From: Jatrophihabitans sp. GAS493
GTDB lineage: Bacteria; Actinomycetota; Actinomycetes; Mycobacteriales; Jatrophihabitantaceae
NCBI RefSeq assembly: GCF_900230215.1
Contig: NZ_LT907982.1
Location: forward strand, 1,736,001 to 1,800,000
Reading direction: 5' to 3'
Length of the DNA stretch: 64,000 nt
Below, one piece after another: positions 1 through 8,441 of the stretch (position 1 is the stretch's first letter; each line of letters opens with the position of its first letter). Both the position numbers and the translations under genes were made by a program. Under the pieces are notes generated by a model. The model did no database searches. It was not told the DNA's origin and saw only the letters and a list, made by a program, of their open reading frames with translations.

Positions 1-1
1 C

Positions 2-238
2 TTCGCCGGTAACCCGATCGATCAGCATGCGACGTCCGACCAACTCGAACAGATCGCGCTTCTGATACCGGCAGAGTGGTCCGAGGCTGCGGCCGAGGGG
101 AGTGCCGCGCAGTGCGCAGCGGCCGCCCAGCACCAGCTTGACCTCGGCGTGGATGGTGTGATTCTGCACGGGTCGACGCCCACCGAACTCGCGCCGATCG
201 TCGAGGCCTACCGCTCGGCCAACCGGCAACCGGCGTAG
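2..238 (+). CDS. C-terminal part of a luciferase-like (F420/FMN-type) oxidoreductase
   Basis: This is the last ~78 codons of a gene that begins before the window; it is open from base 2 to the TAG at 236-238. The C-terminal text (LDLGVDGVILHGSTPTELAP) is typical of the end of the TIM barrel of luciferase-like monooxygenases, many of which in actinobacteria use coenzyme F420. The next gene starts 18 bases later on the same strand, so it is probably the upstream member of the acyl-CoA ligase operon. Family assignment is by recognition of this short tail only; cofactor and substrate cannot be read. Confidence 0.6.
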   Translation, partial: FAGNPIDQHATSDQLEQIALLIPAEWSEAAAEGSAAQCAAAAQHQLDLGVDGVILHGSTPTELAPIVEAYRSANRQPA

Positions 239-256
239 GAACAGGGAGCACGCGGG

Positions 257-1807
257 ATGTATCCCGGAACCTTCGCCAAGACGACCCCCGACCACCCGGC
301 GATCATCATGGCGACGTCCGGTCAGACGATTACCTACGCCGAGCTCGACCGGCGCTCGATGCGGCTCGCGCAGCTTCTCTACGACCGGGGTCTGCGTCGC
401 GGCGACCGGGTAGCCGTCCTGGCCGAGAACCATCCCCGCTATTTCGAGGTGTTCTGGGCCGCGGTGCGCAGCGGGCTATACCTCGTCGCCGTGAATCGCC
501 ATCTGGCCCTTGAGGAGGCCAACTACATCGTCCGCAACTCGGGTGCGTCGGCGTTCGTCTCGACGGCGGCACTGGCCGAGACCGCAAGTCGCATGCTGCT
601 CGAGCTCGACGCCTGCCCGACGCGGCTGATGATCGATGGTGTCGTCGCCGGCTTCGAGCCGTACGAGCAGGCCATCGCGGCGTACCCGGCGCAGCCGCTG
701 ATCGAGCAGTGGCGTGGCGACTTCCTCCTTTACTCCTCGGGCACAACCGGACGGCCCAAGGGTGTGATGCGGGCGCTGCCGGAGACCCGGGTCGACACGA
801 CGCCCGGCATCGTTTCGCCGATGGAAAAGCACGTACTCGGCATGGACGCGAGCACCATCTACCTCAGCCCGGCACCGCTCTATCACGCAGCTCCGCTCGG
901 TTGGTGCAGTGGCGTCCATGAACTCGGCGGCACGGCGATCGTGATGGAGCACTTCGACGCCGAGCAGTACCTGGCGACCGTGGAGAAGTACCGCGTCACC
1001 CACTCGCAGGTGGTACCGACGATGTTCGTGCGGATGCTCAAGCTGGCAGAGAGCGCTCGCCGTCGCTACGACTTGTCGAGCCTTCAGCAGGTCATCCATG
1101 CGGCCGCCCCGTGCCCGCCCGAGCTGAAGCGGCAGATGATCGACTGGCTCGGCCCGATCGTGTCCGAGTACTACTCCTCGACGGAGGGCAACGGGTTCAC
1201 GTTCATCACCGCGCAGGAGTGGCTGGCTCACCCGGGGTCGGTGGGCCGACCGCTGCTGGGCGAGCCGCACATCTGCGACGACCTCGGCGTGGAGTTGCCG
1301 CCTGGACAATTGGGCACCCTGTACTTCAACCGCCCCGACCTGACGTTCGAGTACTTCGGCGACGTCGACAAGACGGCGTCCACCCGACACCCGGTCAACC
1401 CGGAGTGGACCACCCTTGGCGACATCGGCTACCTCGACGAGGAAGGTTATCTGTACCTCACCGACCGCAAGGCGTTCATGATCATCTCCGGTGGGGTGAA
1501 CATCTACCCGGCCGAGATCGAATCGTGCTTGATCACCCACCCCGCGGTCGCTGACGTCGCGGTGTTCGGCCTGCCCAATCCCGAGATGGGCGAGTCCGTC
1601 CACGCGGCGGTGCAGCTCGAACCCGGATACGAGCCGTCAGAAGATCTGAGTACGGCGCTGCGCGCATTCGCGCACGAGAACCTCGCCGGCTACAAGGTGC
1701 CTCGAACACTCGACTTCCGCGACGAGCTGCCGCGGCTCCCCACCGGCAAGCTGGCCAAGGGACGGCTGCGCGACGAGTATCTGACCGCGAACATCGGGGC
1801 CGTATGA
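257..1807 (+). CDS. acyl-CoA synthetase (AMP-forming, FadD type)
   Basis: 516-residue ANL-superfamily ligase that should activate a carboxylic acid as acyl-AMP and then acyl-CoA in the cytoplasm. The phosphate-binding loop YSSGTTGRPKG lies near residue 159, the hinge/A8 region TDRKAFMIISGGVNIYPAEIE near 402, and the A10 motif PTGKLAKG with the adenylation lysine near 498. The length is normal for the family. The ATG at 257 follows a GGGAG box. Its last codons overlap the next gene by ATGA, which indicates translational coupling in an operon with the lipocalin-like protein, P450 and ferredoxin downstream. The exact substrate is unknown; the company of a P450 suggests an oxidised alkyl or terpenoid acid. 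Confidence 0.9.
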   Translation: MYPGTFAKTTPDHPAIIMATSGQTITYAELDRRSMRLAQLLYDRGLRRGDRVAVLAENHPRYFEVFWAAVRSGLYLVAVNRHLALEEANYIVRNSGASAFVSTAALAETASRMLLELDACPTRLMIDGVVAGFEPYEQAIAAYPAQPLIEQWRGDFLLYSSGTTGRPKGVMRALPETRVDTTPGIVSPMEKHVLGMDASTIYLSPAPLYHAAPLGWCSGVHELGGTAIVMEHFDAEQYLATVEKYRVTHSQVVPTMFVRMLKLAESARRRYDLSSLQQVIHAAAPCPPELKRQMIDWLGPIVSEYYSSTEGNGFTFITAQEWLAHPGSVGRPLLGEPHICDDLGVELPPGQLGTLYFNRPDLTFEYFGDVDKTASTRHPVNPEWTTLGDIGYLDEEGYLYLTDRKAFMIISGGVNIYPAEIESCLITHPAVADVAVFGLPNPEMGESVHAAVQLEPGYEPSEDLSTALRAFAHENLAGYKVPRTLDFRDELPRLPTGKLAKGRLRDEYLTANIGAV

Positions 1808-2934
1808 GCATCCGCAAGCCGTCCTCCGAGCACTCGCCACTGAGCGGGCTCGACGAACTGCCGATTCATCAGATCGGCCAGCCAATCCGGGTCGTCGCTA
1901 CCAGCGACGCCCGCGCGTACGAGCGCTACTGGTTCTCCGCGCAGGACGTCGACGGCGATTTCCTTCTCATGACCGGCATGGGCTTCTATCCGAACCTGGG
2001 CACGGTCGATGGTTTCGCCGCGATCTCCTACGAGAATCGCCATACCTCGGTTCGAGCGCACCGGTCGCTGGCCGAGGATCGCAGCCTCATCGCGGTTGGC
2101 CCGATCAAGTTCGAGGTCGTGGAGCCGTTTCGCCAGTGGCACCTGAGCGTCGGGCCGAACGAGCAGGACCTCGAGTTCGACCTCGTCTGGCGTGATCGCA
2201 AGCGCGCCCGCTTCCAGCGATACTGGCCCGACGCCGGCGCAGGCCGGATCCAGCCGGAGACCACCGGTTACGAATCATTCGGCACGATAGAGGGAGAAAT
2301 TCGGGTCGGCGGCCGTTGCTTCGTGCTCGACCCCAGCCGCACGACCGGCAGCCGGGACCACCACTGGGGAGTCCGCAACGGGGTCGGCGGCCCGGCCCTG
2401 CTTGACTGCGATCCGCGCGCGTCCCATGTCGGGCAATGGGTCGAGTTCGCCGACTGGGCGATCTGGGGCGGCCGGGTGCTGTACAACCTCGACAGTGGTT
2501 CGCCGCTCGCTACCCAGATCATCGGCCAGGACTATGCCCTCCGGTTCGATCCCGAGACCAAGCAGCTGACCGGGGCGAAGATCGTCAACCGGCTCCTGAC
2601 TGGCGAGACGAAGACGATCCGCTACGAGCTGATCGGCAACCGTACCGTCTATCTCCGCACCGGCATGTACATGGGCCCGGACGGCAAGGGCGAGCCCGAG
2701 AACAACTACTTCCACGGAACGTACGTGGGTGAAGACGTTGTAGGCGGCGCCAGCTACGACACCTCCGATCCAGCGACCCGGATCCGAATCGCCGGTTTCG
2801 ACGACCATCTGATGCGAGCAACCTGCGACGGTGAAACCACGACGGGATTGATCGAGTGCCTGAACCCGGTGCCGTACGAGTACTGCGAGGCCGGTGTGCC
2901 CGGCTACACCTTCTGGACCGACGAACCTAGCTGA
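1804..2934 (+). CDS. lipocalin-like protein of the CrtC/AttH (DUF7064/7065-type) family
   Basis: 376 residues, overlapping the ligase stop by four bases (ATGA). The central segment (G-x-I-x-V-G-G-R-C-F near residue 160, then SRDHHWGVRNG near 182) matches the pattern of hydroxyneurosporene-synthase/AttH-like double lipocalin proteins, where the R-D-x-x-W-G block is the hallmark. Such proteins are common in actinobacterial steroid and terpenoid gene clusters; some relatives hydrate or cyclise isoprenoids but most are uncharacterised. A second copy lies at 16073-17161 and a diverged third at 19002-19967. Family assignment is from the motif; reaction unknown. Confidence 0.65.
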   Translation: MSIRKPSSEHSPLSGLDELPIHQIGQPIRVVATSDARAYERYWFSAQDVDGDFLLMTGMGFYPNLGTVDGFAAISYENRHTSVRAHRSLAEDRSLIAVGPIKFEVVEPFRQWHLSVGPNEQDLEFDLVWRDRKRARFQRYWPDAGAGRIQPETTGYESFGTIEGEIRVGGRCFVLDPSRTTGSRDHHWGVRNGVGGPALLDCDPRASHVGQWVEFADWAIWGGRVLYNLDSGSPLATQIIGQDYALRFDPETKQLTGAKIVNRLLTGETKTIRYELIGNRTVYLRTGMYMGPDGKGEPENNYFHGTYVGEDVVGGASYDTSDPATRIRIAGFDDHLMRATCDGETTTGLIECLNPVPYEYCEAGVPGYTFWTDEPS

Positions 2935-2947
2935 CCCGGAGACCCTC

Positions 2948-4285
2948 ATGACCGCCATCCAGCCCTTCAAGCCGTTTCGTACCCAGCACGCATTCACCAC
3001 GGAGGAGGACATTTCCTCGCCGTCATTCTGGGCGCAGACGTTCGACGAGCGAGACGAGACGTTTGCCCGGCTGCGGGGCGACGCACCGGTCAGCTGGCAC
3101 CCGCCGTTCGTGGACCCGCTGGTGCCACCGGAGGTGCACGGCGAAGTGGGGTTCTGGGCGGTGACCAGGGCCGCCGACATCAAACACGTCAGCATGAACA
3201 ACGAGCAGTTCAGTTCCCAGACCCTCGTCGAGGCGGCCACCAAGCCGGGCAGCAACGAACCCTCCCTCACCTACTATCACCCGGTCCCGCTCAAGCCGCA
3301 GCATCCGGACCTCGACCAGCCGCCTACGTTCCTGGAGATGGATCCGCCCCAGCACACCCAGTACCGGCAGGCGATCAGCAGGGCGTTCACCCCGCGCTAC
3401 ATACGCCTAATGGAGGAGAAGATCCACAAGCGGGCCGCCGAAATCGTCGGCCGGGTCGCCGGCGCGGGCGACTTCGACTTCGTCGCCGAGGTGTCCGGCA
3501 GGCTGCCCATGCTCACGATCGCCGACATGCTCGGCGTTCCGGACAGTCTCAGCGAGGACTTTGCACGGGCCGCGAACAACTTCATCGGAGCGAGTGATCC
3601 GGACATCCTCCCGCCCGGGGCCGATCCGCTGGCGTTTACTTTCGAGCAGATCACCATCGTGCGCGAGATCGGGATCGACCTGGTGCACTCACGTCGCAAG
3701 CACCCCGCCGAGGACGTGCTCAGCTCGCTGGCCACCTACACCGTAGACGGCCAGCCGCTGTCCGACGACGAGATCTCGGCGATGCTGCTGCTGCTCGCGG
3801 TGGCGGGGAACGACACGACCAAGCAGACGACCTCCCACACCGCGCTGGCCCTGGATCGCAACCCAGAGCAGCGAGCGTGGCTGGCGGCCGACTTCGATGC
3901 CCGCATCGGCCGCTCGCTCGATGAGTTCCTGCGCTACGCCAGCCCGGTGTTGGAGTTCGGGCGGATGGCCACCGAGGACGTCGTCCTGGGCGGGCAGCAG
4001 GTCAGCCGCGGCGACAAGGTCGTCATGTTCTACTGCTCCGGTAACCGCGACGAGTCCCTCTTCGCCGACCCGGGGCGCTTCGACCTGCAGCGTGAACAGC
4101 ATCCGAACGTGGCCTTCGGCGGTGGTGGCGTCCACTACTGTCTTGGCAGCAACCTGGCCAAGATGCAGTTACGGGCGATCTTCGCTGAGCTTCTGACGAA
4201 GCTGCCCGGCCTCGGCATCGGTGATCCGGAGTACCTGGCCAGCGAGTTCATTCACGGAATCCGGAAGCTGCCGGCCAGTGCATAG
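2948..4285 (+). CDS. cytochrome P450
   Basis: 445-residue soluble bacterial P450. Visible motifs are the I-helix oxygen-activation block AGNDTT near residue 286, the K-helix E-x-x-R in DEFLRYASP, and the heme loop FGGGGVHYCLG with the thiolate Cys398. The open frame extends upstream to 2894 inside the preceding gene, but the ATG at 2948 lies 13 bases after the previous stop with GGAG just upstream and gives a normal N-terminus, so I prefer it. A [3Fe-4S] ferredoxin gene follows at once and is the likely electron donor. The sequence resembles actinobacterial sterol/alkyl P450s (CYP125/CYP142 group) in general style; the subfamily cannot be fixed by eye. Confidence 0.9.
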   Translation: MTAIQPFKPFRTQHAFTTEEDISSPSFWAQTFDERDETFARLRGDAPVSWHPPFVDPLVPPEVHGEVGFWAVTRAADIKHVSMNNEQFSSQTLVEAATKPGSNEPSLTYYHPVPLKPQHPDLDQPPTFLEMDPPQHTQYRQAISRAFTPRYIRLMEEKIHKRAAEIVGRVAGAGDFDFVAEVSGRLPMLTIADMLGVPDSLSEDFARAANNFIGASDPDILPPGADPLAFTFEQITIVREIGIDLVHSRRKHPAEDVLSSLATYTVDGQPLSDDEISAMLLLLAVAGNDTTKQTTSHTALALDRNPEQRAWLAADFDARIGRSLDEFLRYASPVLEFGRMATEDVVLGGQQVSRGDKVVMFYCSGNRDESLFADPGRFDLQREQHPNVAFGGGGVHYCLGSNLAKMQLRAIFAELLTKLPGLGIGDPEYLASEFIHGIRKLPASA

Positions 4286-4292
4286 GCCGGAC

Positions 4293-4583
4293 ATGCCCGC
4301 GGACGTGCCCGCGGACGTGCCCGCGGACGTGCCCGCGGACGTGCCCGCGGACGTGCCCGCGGACGTTGCTGCTGAGTCGACGCCACGGGTCTTCGTCGAC
4401 CGGAACCGCTGCTCGGGCAACGGGGTATGCGGGCTCAGCGCACCCGAGTACTTCGAGATCAGTGACGACGGCGCAATGTCGCTTCTGCGCGAGGAGATAG
4501 ACCCCGCTGACCGAAGCAGGCTCGATCAGGCGGTGCTCCACTGTCCGGCGGGCGCGCTCAGTCTGCGCGAGGAACGGCGCTAG
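4293..4583 (+). CDS. [3Fe-4S] ferredoxin with PADV-repeat N-terminus
   Basis: Small ferredoxin that should hand electrons to the P450 encoded just upstream. The cluster ligands are CSGNGVC and a later CPAGAL, the C-x2-x-x2-C...CP pattern of P450-linked [3Fe-4S] ferredoxins; Asn occupies the variable central position. The ATG at 4293 is the first in-frame start after the P450 stop, and gives an odd N-terminus of six PADV tetrapeptides (4296-4367) before the ferredoxin fold begins near RVFVDRN. Every repeat unit ends in GTG or GTT, so initiation at an internal GTG is also possible. The stop codon shares the bases CTAG with the stop of the convergent dehydrogenase gene. Confidence 0.85.
   Translation: MPADVPADVPADVPADVPADVPADVAAESTPRVFVDRNRCSGNGVCGLSAPEYFEISDDGAMSLLREEIDPADRSRLDQAVLHCPAGALSLREERR
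4296..4367 (+). repeat. 12-bp tandem repeat, six units, in ferredoxin N-terminus
   Basis: Six perfect or near-perfect copies of CCCGCGGACGTG (the last ends GTT), in frame, each encoding Pro-Ala-Asp-Val. The repeat lies between the P450 stop and the conserved ferredoxin core, where copy number could change without breaking the frame. Confidence 0.95.
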
Positions 4584-5617
4584 GGTACGAGTACCGCGCG
4601 GCCGCGCACCTTGCCCGCCTCCAAGTCGTCGAACGCCCGAATACCGTCCGCAAGCGCGTATTGGGTCGTCTCGACCGTTACCCGGCCCGTCTGGGCCAGT
4701 TCGAGTACCTGCCGCTGATCGGTGCGCGTCCCACCGTACGAGCGCCGCACATCGACCCCCCATGGCAGCGGCGTCGACTCCGAATCGGCGGCGTAGCTGA
4801 AGCCGCCACCACCGAGCCCGACGAAGCGCAGCACTCCGTCGGGGGCGATCACCTGACACGCGAGATCGACGGTCGCCTGGACGCCGCTGAAGTCGAAGAC
4901 GGCATCCGCGCCGTAGCCCGAGGTCAGGTCCAGAATCGCGCGGCTCGCCTGCTCATCGCTGATCACGACCTCATCGGCGCCGTGTTCGCGGGCGAGGTCG
5001 AGCTTGCCCCGGTCCGTGTCCACGGCGATGATGCGAACGCCGGTGGTGGCGCGCAGGATCTGCAATCCCATGTGCCCGAGGCCGCCGACTCCAATCACGA
5101 CGGCGGTCGCACCCTCGGTCAACCGGTACCGAGCTCCGTTGACCGCGTGCATGGGCGTGAGTCCGGCGTCGGCCAGCGGCGCGGCGGCGATCGGATCGAG
5201 ATTGCCGAGCGGCTCGAGGAAGCGGGCCGGCACCTTGATGTATTCAGCCATCCCGCCGTCTGGTCCGAGCCCCGGACATGGAGGCAGTCCGACCCGCCCG
5301 GCGATCGCCTGGCAGACGTTGTCGCGACCCTCCAGACACGGACGACACGAACCGCAGGCCCAGACCAGGTACACCAGTACCGGATCGCCTTCGTGCACGG
5401 TGGTGACGCCTGCGCCGAGCGTGGCCACTCGGCCGGATGTTTCGTGTCCCAGAATCATTCCAGGCAGCGGCCACGCGGGTAGGTGCCGCACGTGCAGGTC
5501 GGATTGACACAGTCCGGCACCGGCCACCTTCACCAGCGCCTCTCCCGGACCCGGCTCGGGAACCGGTACATCGTTGATCTCCAGCTGGCCGGGACCCATC
5601 AGACGTAGTGCGCGCAT
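4580..5617 (-). CDS. zinc-dependent alcohol dehydrogenase (MDR family)
   Basis: 345-residue medium-chain dehydrogenase. The catalytic zinc ligands sit in GLCQSDLH and GHETSG, the structural zinc site is CGSCRPC-x7-C, and the Rossmann loop is GVGGLGHMG. It should oxidise an alcohol or reduce an aldehyde with NAD(P). The open frame runs upstream to 5680, but the ATG at 5617 begins the conserved MRALRL N-terminus one base after the stop of the SDR upstream, so the two form a tight operon. It converges on the ferredoxin and the stops overlap in CTAG at 4580-4583. Probably part of the same catabolic pathway; substrate unknown. Confidence 0.88.
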   Translation of the reverse strand: MRALRLMGPGQLEINDVPVPEPGPGEALVKVAGAGLCQSDLHVRHLPAWPLPGMILGHETSGRVATLGAGVTTVHEGDPVLVYLVWACGSCRPCLEGRDNVCQAIAGRVGLPPCPGLGPDGGMAEYIKVPARFLEPLGNLDPIAAAPLADAGLTPMHAVNGARYRLTEGATAVVIGVGGLGHMGLQILRATTGVRIIAVDTDRGKLDLAREHGADEVVISDEQASRAILDLTSGYGADAVFDFSGVQATVDLACQVIAPDGVLRFVGLGGGGFSYAADSESTPLPWGVDVRRSYGGTRTDQRQVLELAQTGRVTVETTQYALADGIRAFDDLEAGKVRGRAVLVP

Positions 5618-5618
5618 C

Positions 5619-6395
5619 TCAACCCCACAGAGCCTCACTGGCCCCGATGGGAACCGGAGATCCGGCGGACCAGCCGCCATCGATGACGAACTCGGAACCG
5701 GTGCAGTAGGCGGCGTCCTCGGATGCGACGAACAGCACCATCTTGGTGACCTCCTCGGACTCGGCCATCCGGACGATCGCCAGCTTGTTGCGGAGCCCGG
5801 CCATCTCCGGCGTCAGGCCGGTGAGAGCAGGTGTTGCCACATAGCCTGGATGAATGGAATTGACCCGGATGTTGTCGCAGCCGAGTTCCATGGCGGCCAC
5901 TCGGGTCAGGCCTCGGAGCGCGAACTTGCTGGTCGTGTACGAGCCTGACAACGGTGTTCCCGCGAGCCCGGCGTAGGACGAGATGTTGATGATGGCGCCG
6001 CCCCCGTTGCGGCGGATCGACGGCACCGCGGCCCTGATCCCGTAGAAGGTTCCGTCGATGATCACCGACAGCACGCCGCGCCAGTCTTCGGTCGAGGTAT
6101 CGGCGAGAAGCGATGCGGTACCGAACCCGGCGTTGTTTATCAGGACAGCGATCGGACCGTATTTGGCTTCTGTTGCCGTGACCGCCGCTGCCCACTGGTC
6201 GGGATCGCTCACATCCAGATGTAGGTAGTGACAGCGCGGACCGAGCTCTGCGGCCACCGTGTGGCCTTCATCGTCGAGCACGTCGCCGATGACGACGTTG
6301 GCCCCTTCGGCGATGAAGCCGCGCGCATGGCTTGCACCCATTCCGCGCGATCCTCCAGTGATGAGAATGGTCTGCCCATCAAATCGACCTGTCAC
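5619..6395 (-). CDS. short-chain dehydrogenase/reductase
   Basis: 258-residue classical SDR: cofactor loop TGGSRGMG near the N-terminus, LINNAGFG, and catalytic Ser plus YTTSK. It should interconvert a hydroxyl and a keto group, perhaps a beta-hydroxyacyl-CoA or a ring alcohol. I choose the GTG at 6395 because GAGGAG lies four bases upstream; an ATG at 6431 in the same frame would add 12 residues without a clear ribosome site. It is first in a two-gene operon with the Zn dehydrogenase and is divergent from the luciferase-like gene at 6675. Confidence 0.85.
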   Translation of the reverse strand: MTGRFDGQTILITGGSRGMGASHARGFIAEGANVVIGDVLDDEGHTVAAELGPRCHYLHLDVSDPDQWAAAVTATEAKYGPIAVLINNAGFGTASLLADTSTEDWRGVLSVIIDGTFYGIRAAVPSIRRNGGGAIINISSYAGLAGTPLSGSYTTSKFALRGLTRVAAMELGCDNIRVNSIHPGYVATPALTGLTPEMAGLRNKLAIVRMAESEEVTKMVLFVASEDAAYCTGSEFVIDGGWSAGSPVPIGASEALWG

Positions 6396-6507
6396 GGGAC
6401 TCCTCGTAAACGTCGGCCGCGCGGGCGGCATGGACCTACAACATCGATGATTGACCGAACTGCAAGATCGCCGAACGTGCGAATGCTACGCGCAGCGATC
6501 GAGGTTT

Positions 6508-6525
6508 GTCGACCATCTAGTTGGG
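6508..6525. promoter_or_regulatory. weak copy of the CCAACY-N4-RGTTGG operator
   Basis: The right arm AGTTGGG is perfect but the left arm GTCGACC matches only 4 of 7 positions. It lies about 110 bases upstream of the SDR start on the minus strand, in a divergent promoter region that has a better copy at 6586-6603. Only the context makes it worth listing. Confidence 0.3.
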
Positions 6526-6585
6526 TACGGTTGGCGGGTCTTGCGCAGACCAATCGTGCATCGGCGTTCGTCTCTCCTCTTCACA

Positions 6586-6603
6586 GTCAACCCCTCGGTT
6601 GGG
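6586..6603. promoter_or_regulatory. candidate regulon operator (GTCAACC-N4-GGTTGGG)
   Basis: Inverted repeat GTCAACCCCTCGGTTGGG; five of seven arm positions pair. It is one of seven similar 18-bp sites in the 5.6-21 kb island and lies 71 bases before the TTG start of the luciferase-like gene. Confidence 0.55.
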
Positions 6604-6674
6604 TACGCTCGCTCGAAGAGGCACGGCCGGGCCCCGGACGGAACCCGGCCTCCCGAAGTCAACGGAGGATTTCC

Positions 6675-7538
6675 TTGAAGCTTGCCGGTACGGGCGTATG
6701 GAGCTTTCCGCTTCGCTACGGCGATCCGGCGGAGGCCGCGGAGGCGACGACTGAGCTGGAGGAACTCGGGTTCAGTGCGGTGTGGATTCCCGACGTCGGT
6801 GGGCCGCTATTCGATGCGCTCGACAGCATGTTGCGGGCCACCGATCGCATTGTCATCGCGAGCGGAATCCTGAATCTCTGGATGCATACCCCGCAAGAGA
6901 CCGCCGAACAGTTCTCGATCCTGACCTCGAAGTACGGCGATCGCTTCCTCATGGGCATCGGGGTGAGTCATGCGCCGGCGATCGACGCGATCGTTGAACC
7001 GGGGCTCTACCGCAACCCGCTGGGTGCGATGGTGACGTTCCTGGACGGCCTCGATGCGGCCGATACGCCAGTTCCGCGGGAGTCCCGGCTGCTCGCTGCG
7101 CTCGGGCCGAAGATGCTCGGACTCGCCGCCAGCCGAGCCGGCGGTGCACACCCCTACCTGGTGAGTCCGGAGCACACCGCGCTGGCCCGGGAGGCTCTTG
7201 GCCCCGGCGCGCTGCTGGCGCCGGAGCAGACGGTCATCTTCTGCAAGGACCGGCAAGGGGCACGCGACATCGGCGCCCACTGGCTCGGCCAGTACCTGCA
7301 GATGCCGAACTACGCGAACAGCGTGCAGCGGCTGGGATTCACTCGAGAGGATGTCGACACCGTCTCGGATCGACTCTTCGACTCCCTCATCGCGTGGGGC
7401 GATGAAGACGACATTGTGGCTCGGATTTCCGAGCACACTGACGCCGGTGCGGATCACGTATGTGCGCAAGTTCTGACGGCTGATCTCACCGCACTGCCGC
7501 GGGTCGAGTGGCGCCGGTTGGCCGCTGCGGTGGCATAG
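6675..7538 (+). CDS. luciferase-like F420-type oxidoreductase
   Basis: 287 residues, luciferase-like TIM-barrel family. The opening LKLAGTGVWS, the LEELGFSAVWIPD segment and IVIASGILN are typical of actinobacterial putative F420-dependent oxidoreductases. The start is TTG at 6675, preceded at six bases by GGAGGA; the open frame continues far upstream but that part has no family resemblance. Monocistronic, between divergent and convergent neighbours. Likely a hydride-transfer step on a pathway intermediate; the cofactor (F420 or FMN) is inferred from family only. Confidence 0.8.
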   Translation: MKLAGTGVWSFPLRYGDPAEAAEATTELEELGFSAVWIPDVGGPLFDALDSMLRATDRIVIASGILNLWMHTPQETAEQFSILTSKYGDRFLMGIGVSHAPAIDAIVEPGLYRNPLGAMVTFLDGLDAADTPVPRESRLLAALGPKMLGLAASRAGGAHPYLVSPEHTALAREALGPGALLAPEQTVIFCKDRQGARDIGAHWLGQYLQMPNYANSVQRLGFTREDVDTVSDRLFDSLIAWGDEDDIVARISEHTDAGADHVCAQVLTADLTALPRVEWRRLAAAVA

Positions 7539-7567
7539 GCCGTGCTGCCGCCGGTAGAGGAGATTCG

Positions 7568-8371
7568 CTAGTAGCGGGTTAGCAGACGTCGCCTAAGGGC
7601 ACTCGCGTCCGCGTCGGTCCAGCCCTGGGATCGTAGCCACTCCGAGACGCCGCCGTGGATCTCATCGGCCCGCTCCAAGAAGCCGCGCATCGTCTCCGGA
7701 CGGGGGCGCTGTTGCTCGATCAGGTCGTCGTCAATGGTGATTGCCGCCCTGCCCGCGTAGGTCGGCTTCGCCGCGAGTCGGGTGATGATGAGCTCGATCC
7801 GCTCCGCGGTCAGGGCGTAGTCCGCAACGACGGCATCCCGGTCGACCCCGACCTCGGTGAGCGCCATGGCGACGACGACACCGGTGCGGTCCTTACCGGC
7901 GGCGCAGTGCACCAGAGTCGCACCGTCGGTTCGGGCGATCAGCCGTAGCGCCTGCAGTATGGAGTCCGGCCGCTCGTCAAGGTACTTGAAGTACACGCTG
8001 CCCGCACTGCGATCGGCCTCCCTATCACCGGTGGGGGTGCGGCCCTGCCAGGGGAGAACCGCCGGCTCGTCGTCGCCCGCGGTGATCTCCGGTTCGTCGA
8101 AGAGGGAGAGGTGATGGACGGTGACCAGTGGTTCCTCGCGTAGCGGTCCGTGACCCTCGCCGTTCACCTCGAAGCTGGTGCGCAGATCGACGATGGTGCG
8201 CACGCCGACCTCGTCGACGAGCCGGCGCACGTCCGGATTGCTCAGCTCCTGGACACTGTCCGAGCGCAGCAGCGCCCGTGGCCGCACCACTTGGCCGTCA
8301 GTGGCCGGCAGTGAGCCCAGGTCGCGGACGTTCACCGCCCCGTCCAGTTCGATCCATCGAATTGCCGTCAT
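7568..8371 (-). CDS. tyrosine/lipid phosphatase (Y_phosphatase3 type)
   Basis: 267 residues. The phosphatase loop HCAAGKDRTG (His155, Cys156) is the C-x5-R signature of the PtpB/LipA-like dual-specificity and phosphoinositide phosphatases, and the N-terminal N-V-R-D-L-G motif is also typical. Acts on phosphotyrosine, phosphoserine or lipid phosphate; the target here is unknown. A nearly perfect regulon operator lies 40 bases upstream of its ATG, so it appears to be co-controlled with the catabolic genes, which is unexpected for a phosphatase. No signal peptide is evident. Confidence 0.85.
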   Translation of the reverse strand: MTAIRWIELDGAVNVRDLGSLPATDGQVVRPRALLRSDSVQELSNPDVRRLVDEVGVRTIVDLRTSFEVNGEGHGPLREEPLVTVHHLSLFDEPEITAGDDEPAVLPWQGRTPTGDREADRSAGSVYFKYLDERPDSILQALRLIARTDGATLVHCAAGKDRTGVVVAMALTEVGVDRDAVVADYALTAERIELIITRLAAKPTYAGRAAITIDDDLIEQQRPRPETMRGFLERADEIHGGVSEWLRSQGWTDADASALRRRLLTRY

Positions 8372-8410
8372 GACCTGAAACTATAGGACAAATGTGAATC
8401 CCAGATTAAT

Positions 8411-8428
8411 GCCAACTGTCTAGTTGGC
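8411..8428. promoter_or_regulatory. best copy of the regulon operator
   Basis: GCCAACTGTCTAGTTGGC: perfect 7-bp inverted arms around a 4-base centre. It lies 40 bases upstream of the phosphatase ATG and defines the consensus of the other sites. Confidence 0.7.
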
Positions 8429-8441
8429 AACTGGCAACGGT

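Noticed and set aside
476-1603. Long minus-strand frame antisense to the acyl-CoA ligase
   Set aside because: High-GC shadow of the real gene: no family text, no ribosome site, and the plus strand is a clear ligase.
4248-4859. Minus-strand frame with RGHV repeats
   Set aside because: It is the antisense reading of the ferredoxin PADV repeat and the dehydrogenase 3' end; no start signal.
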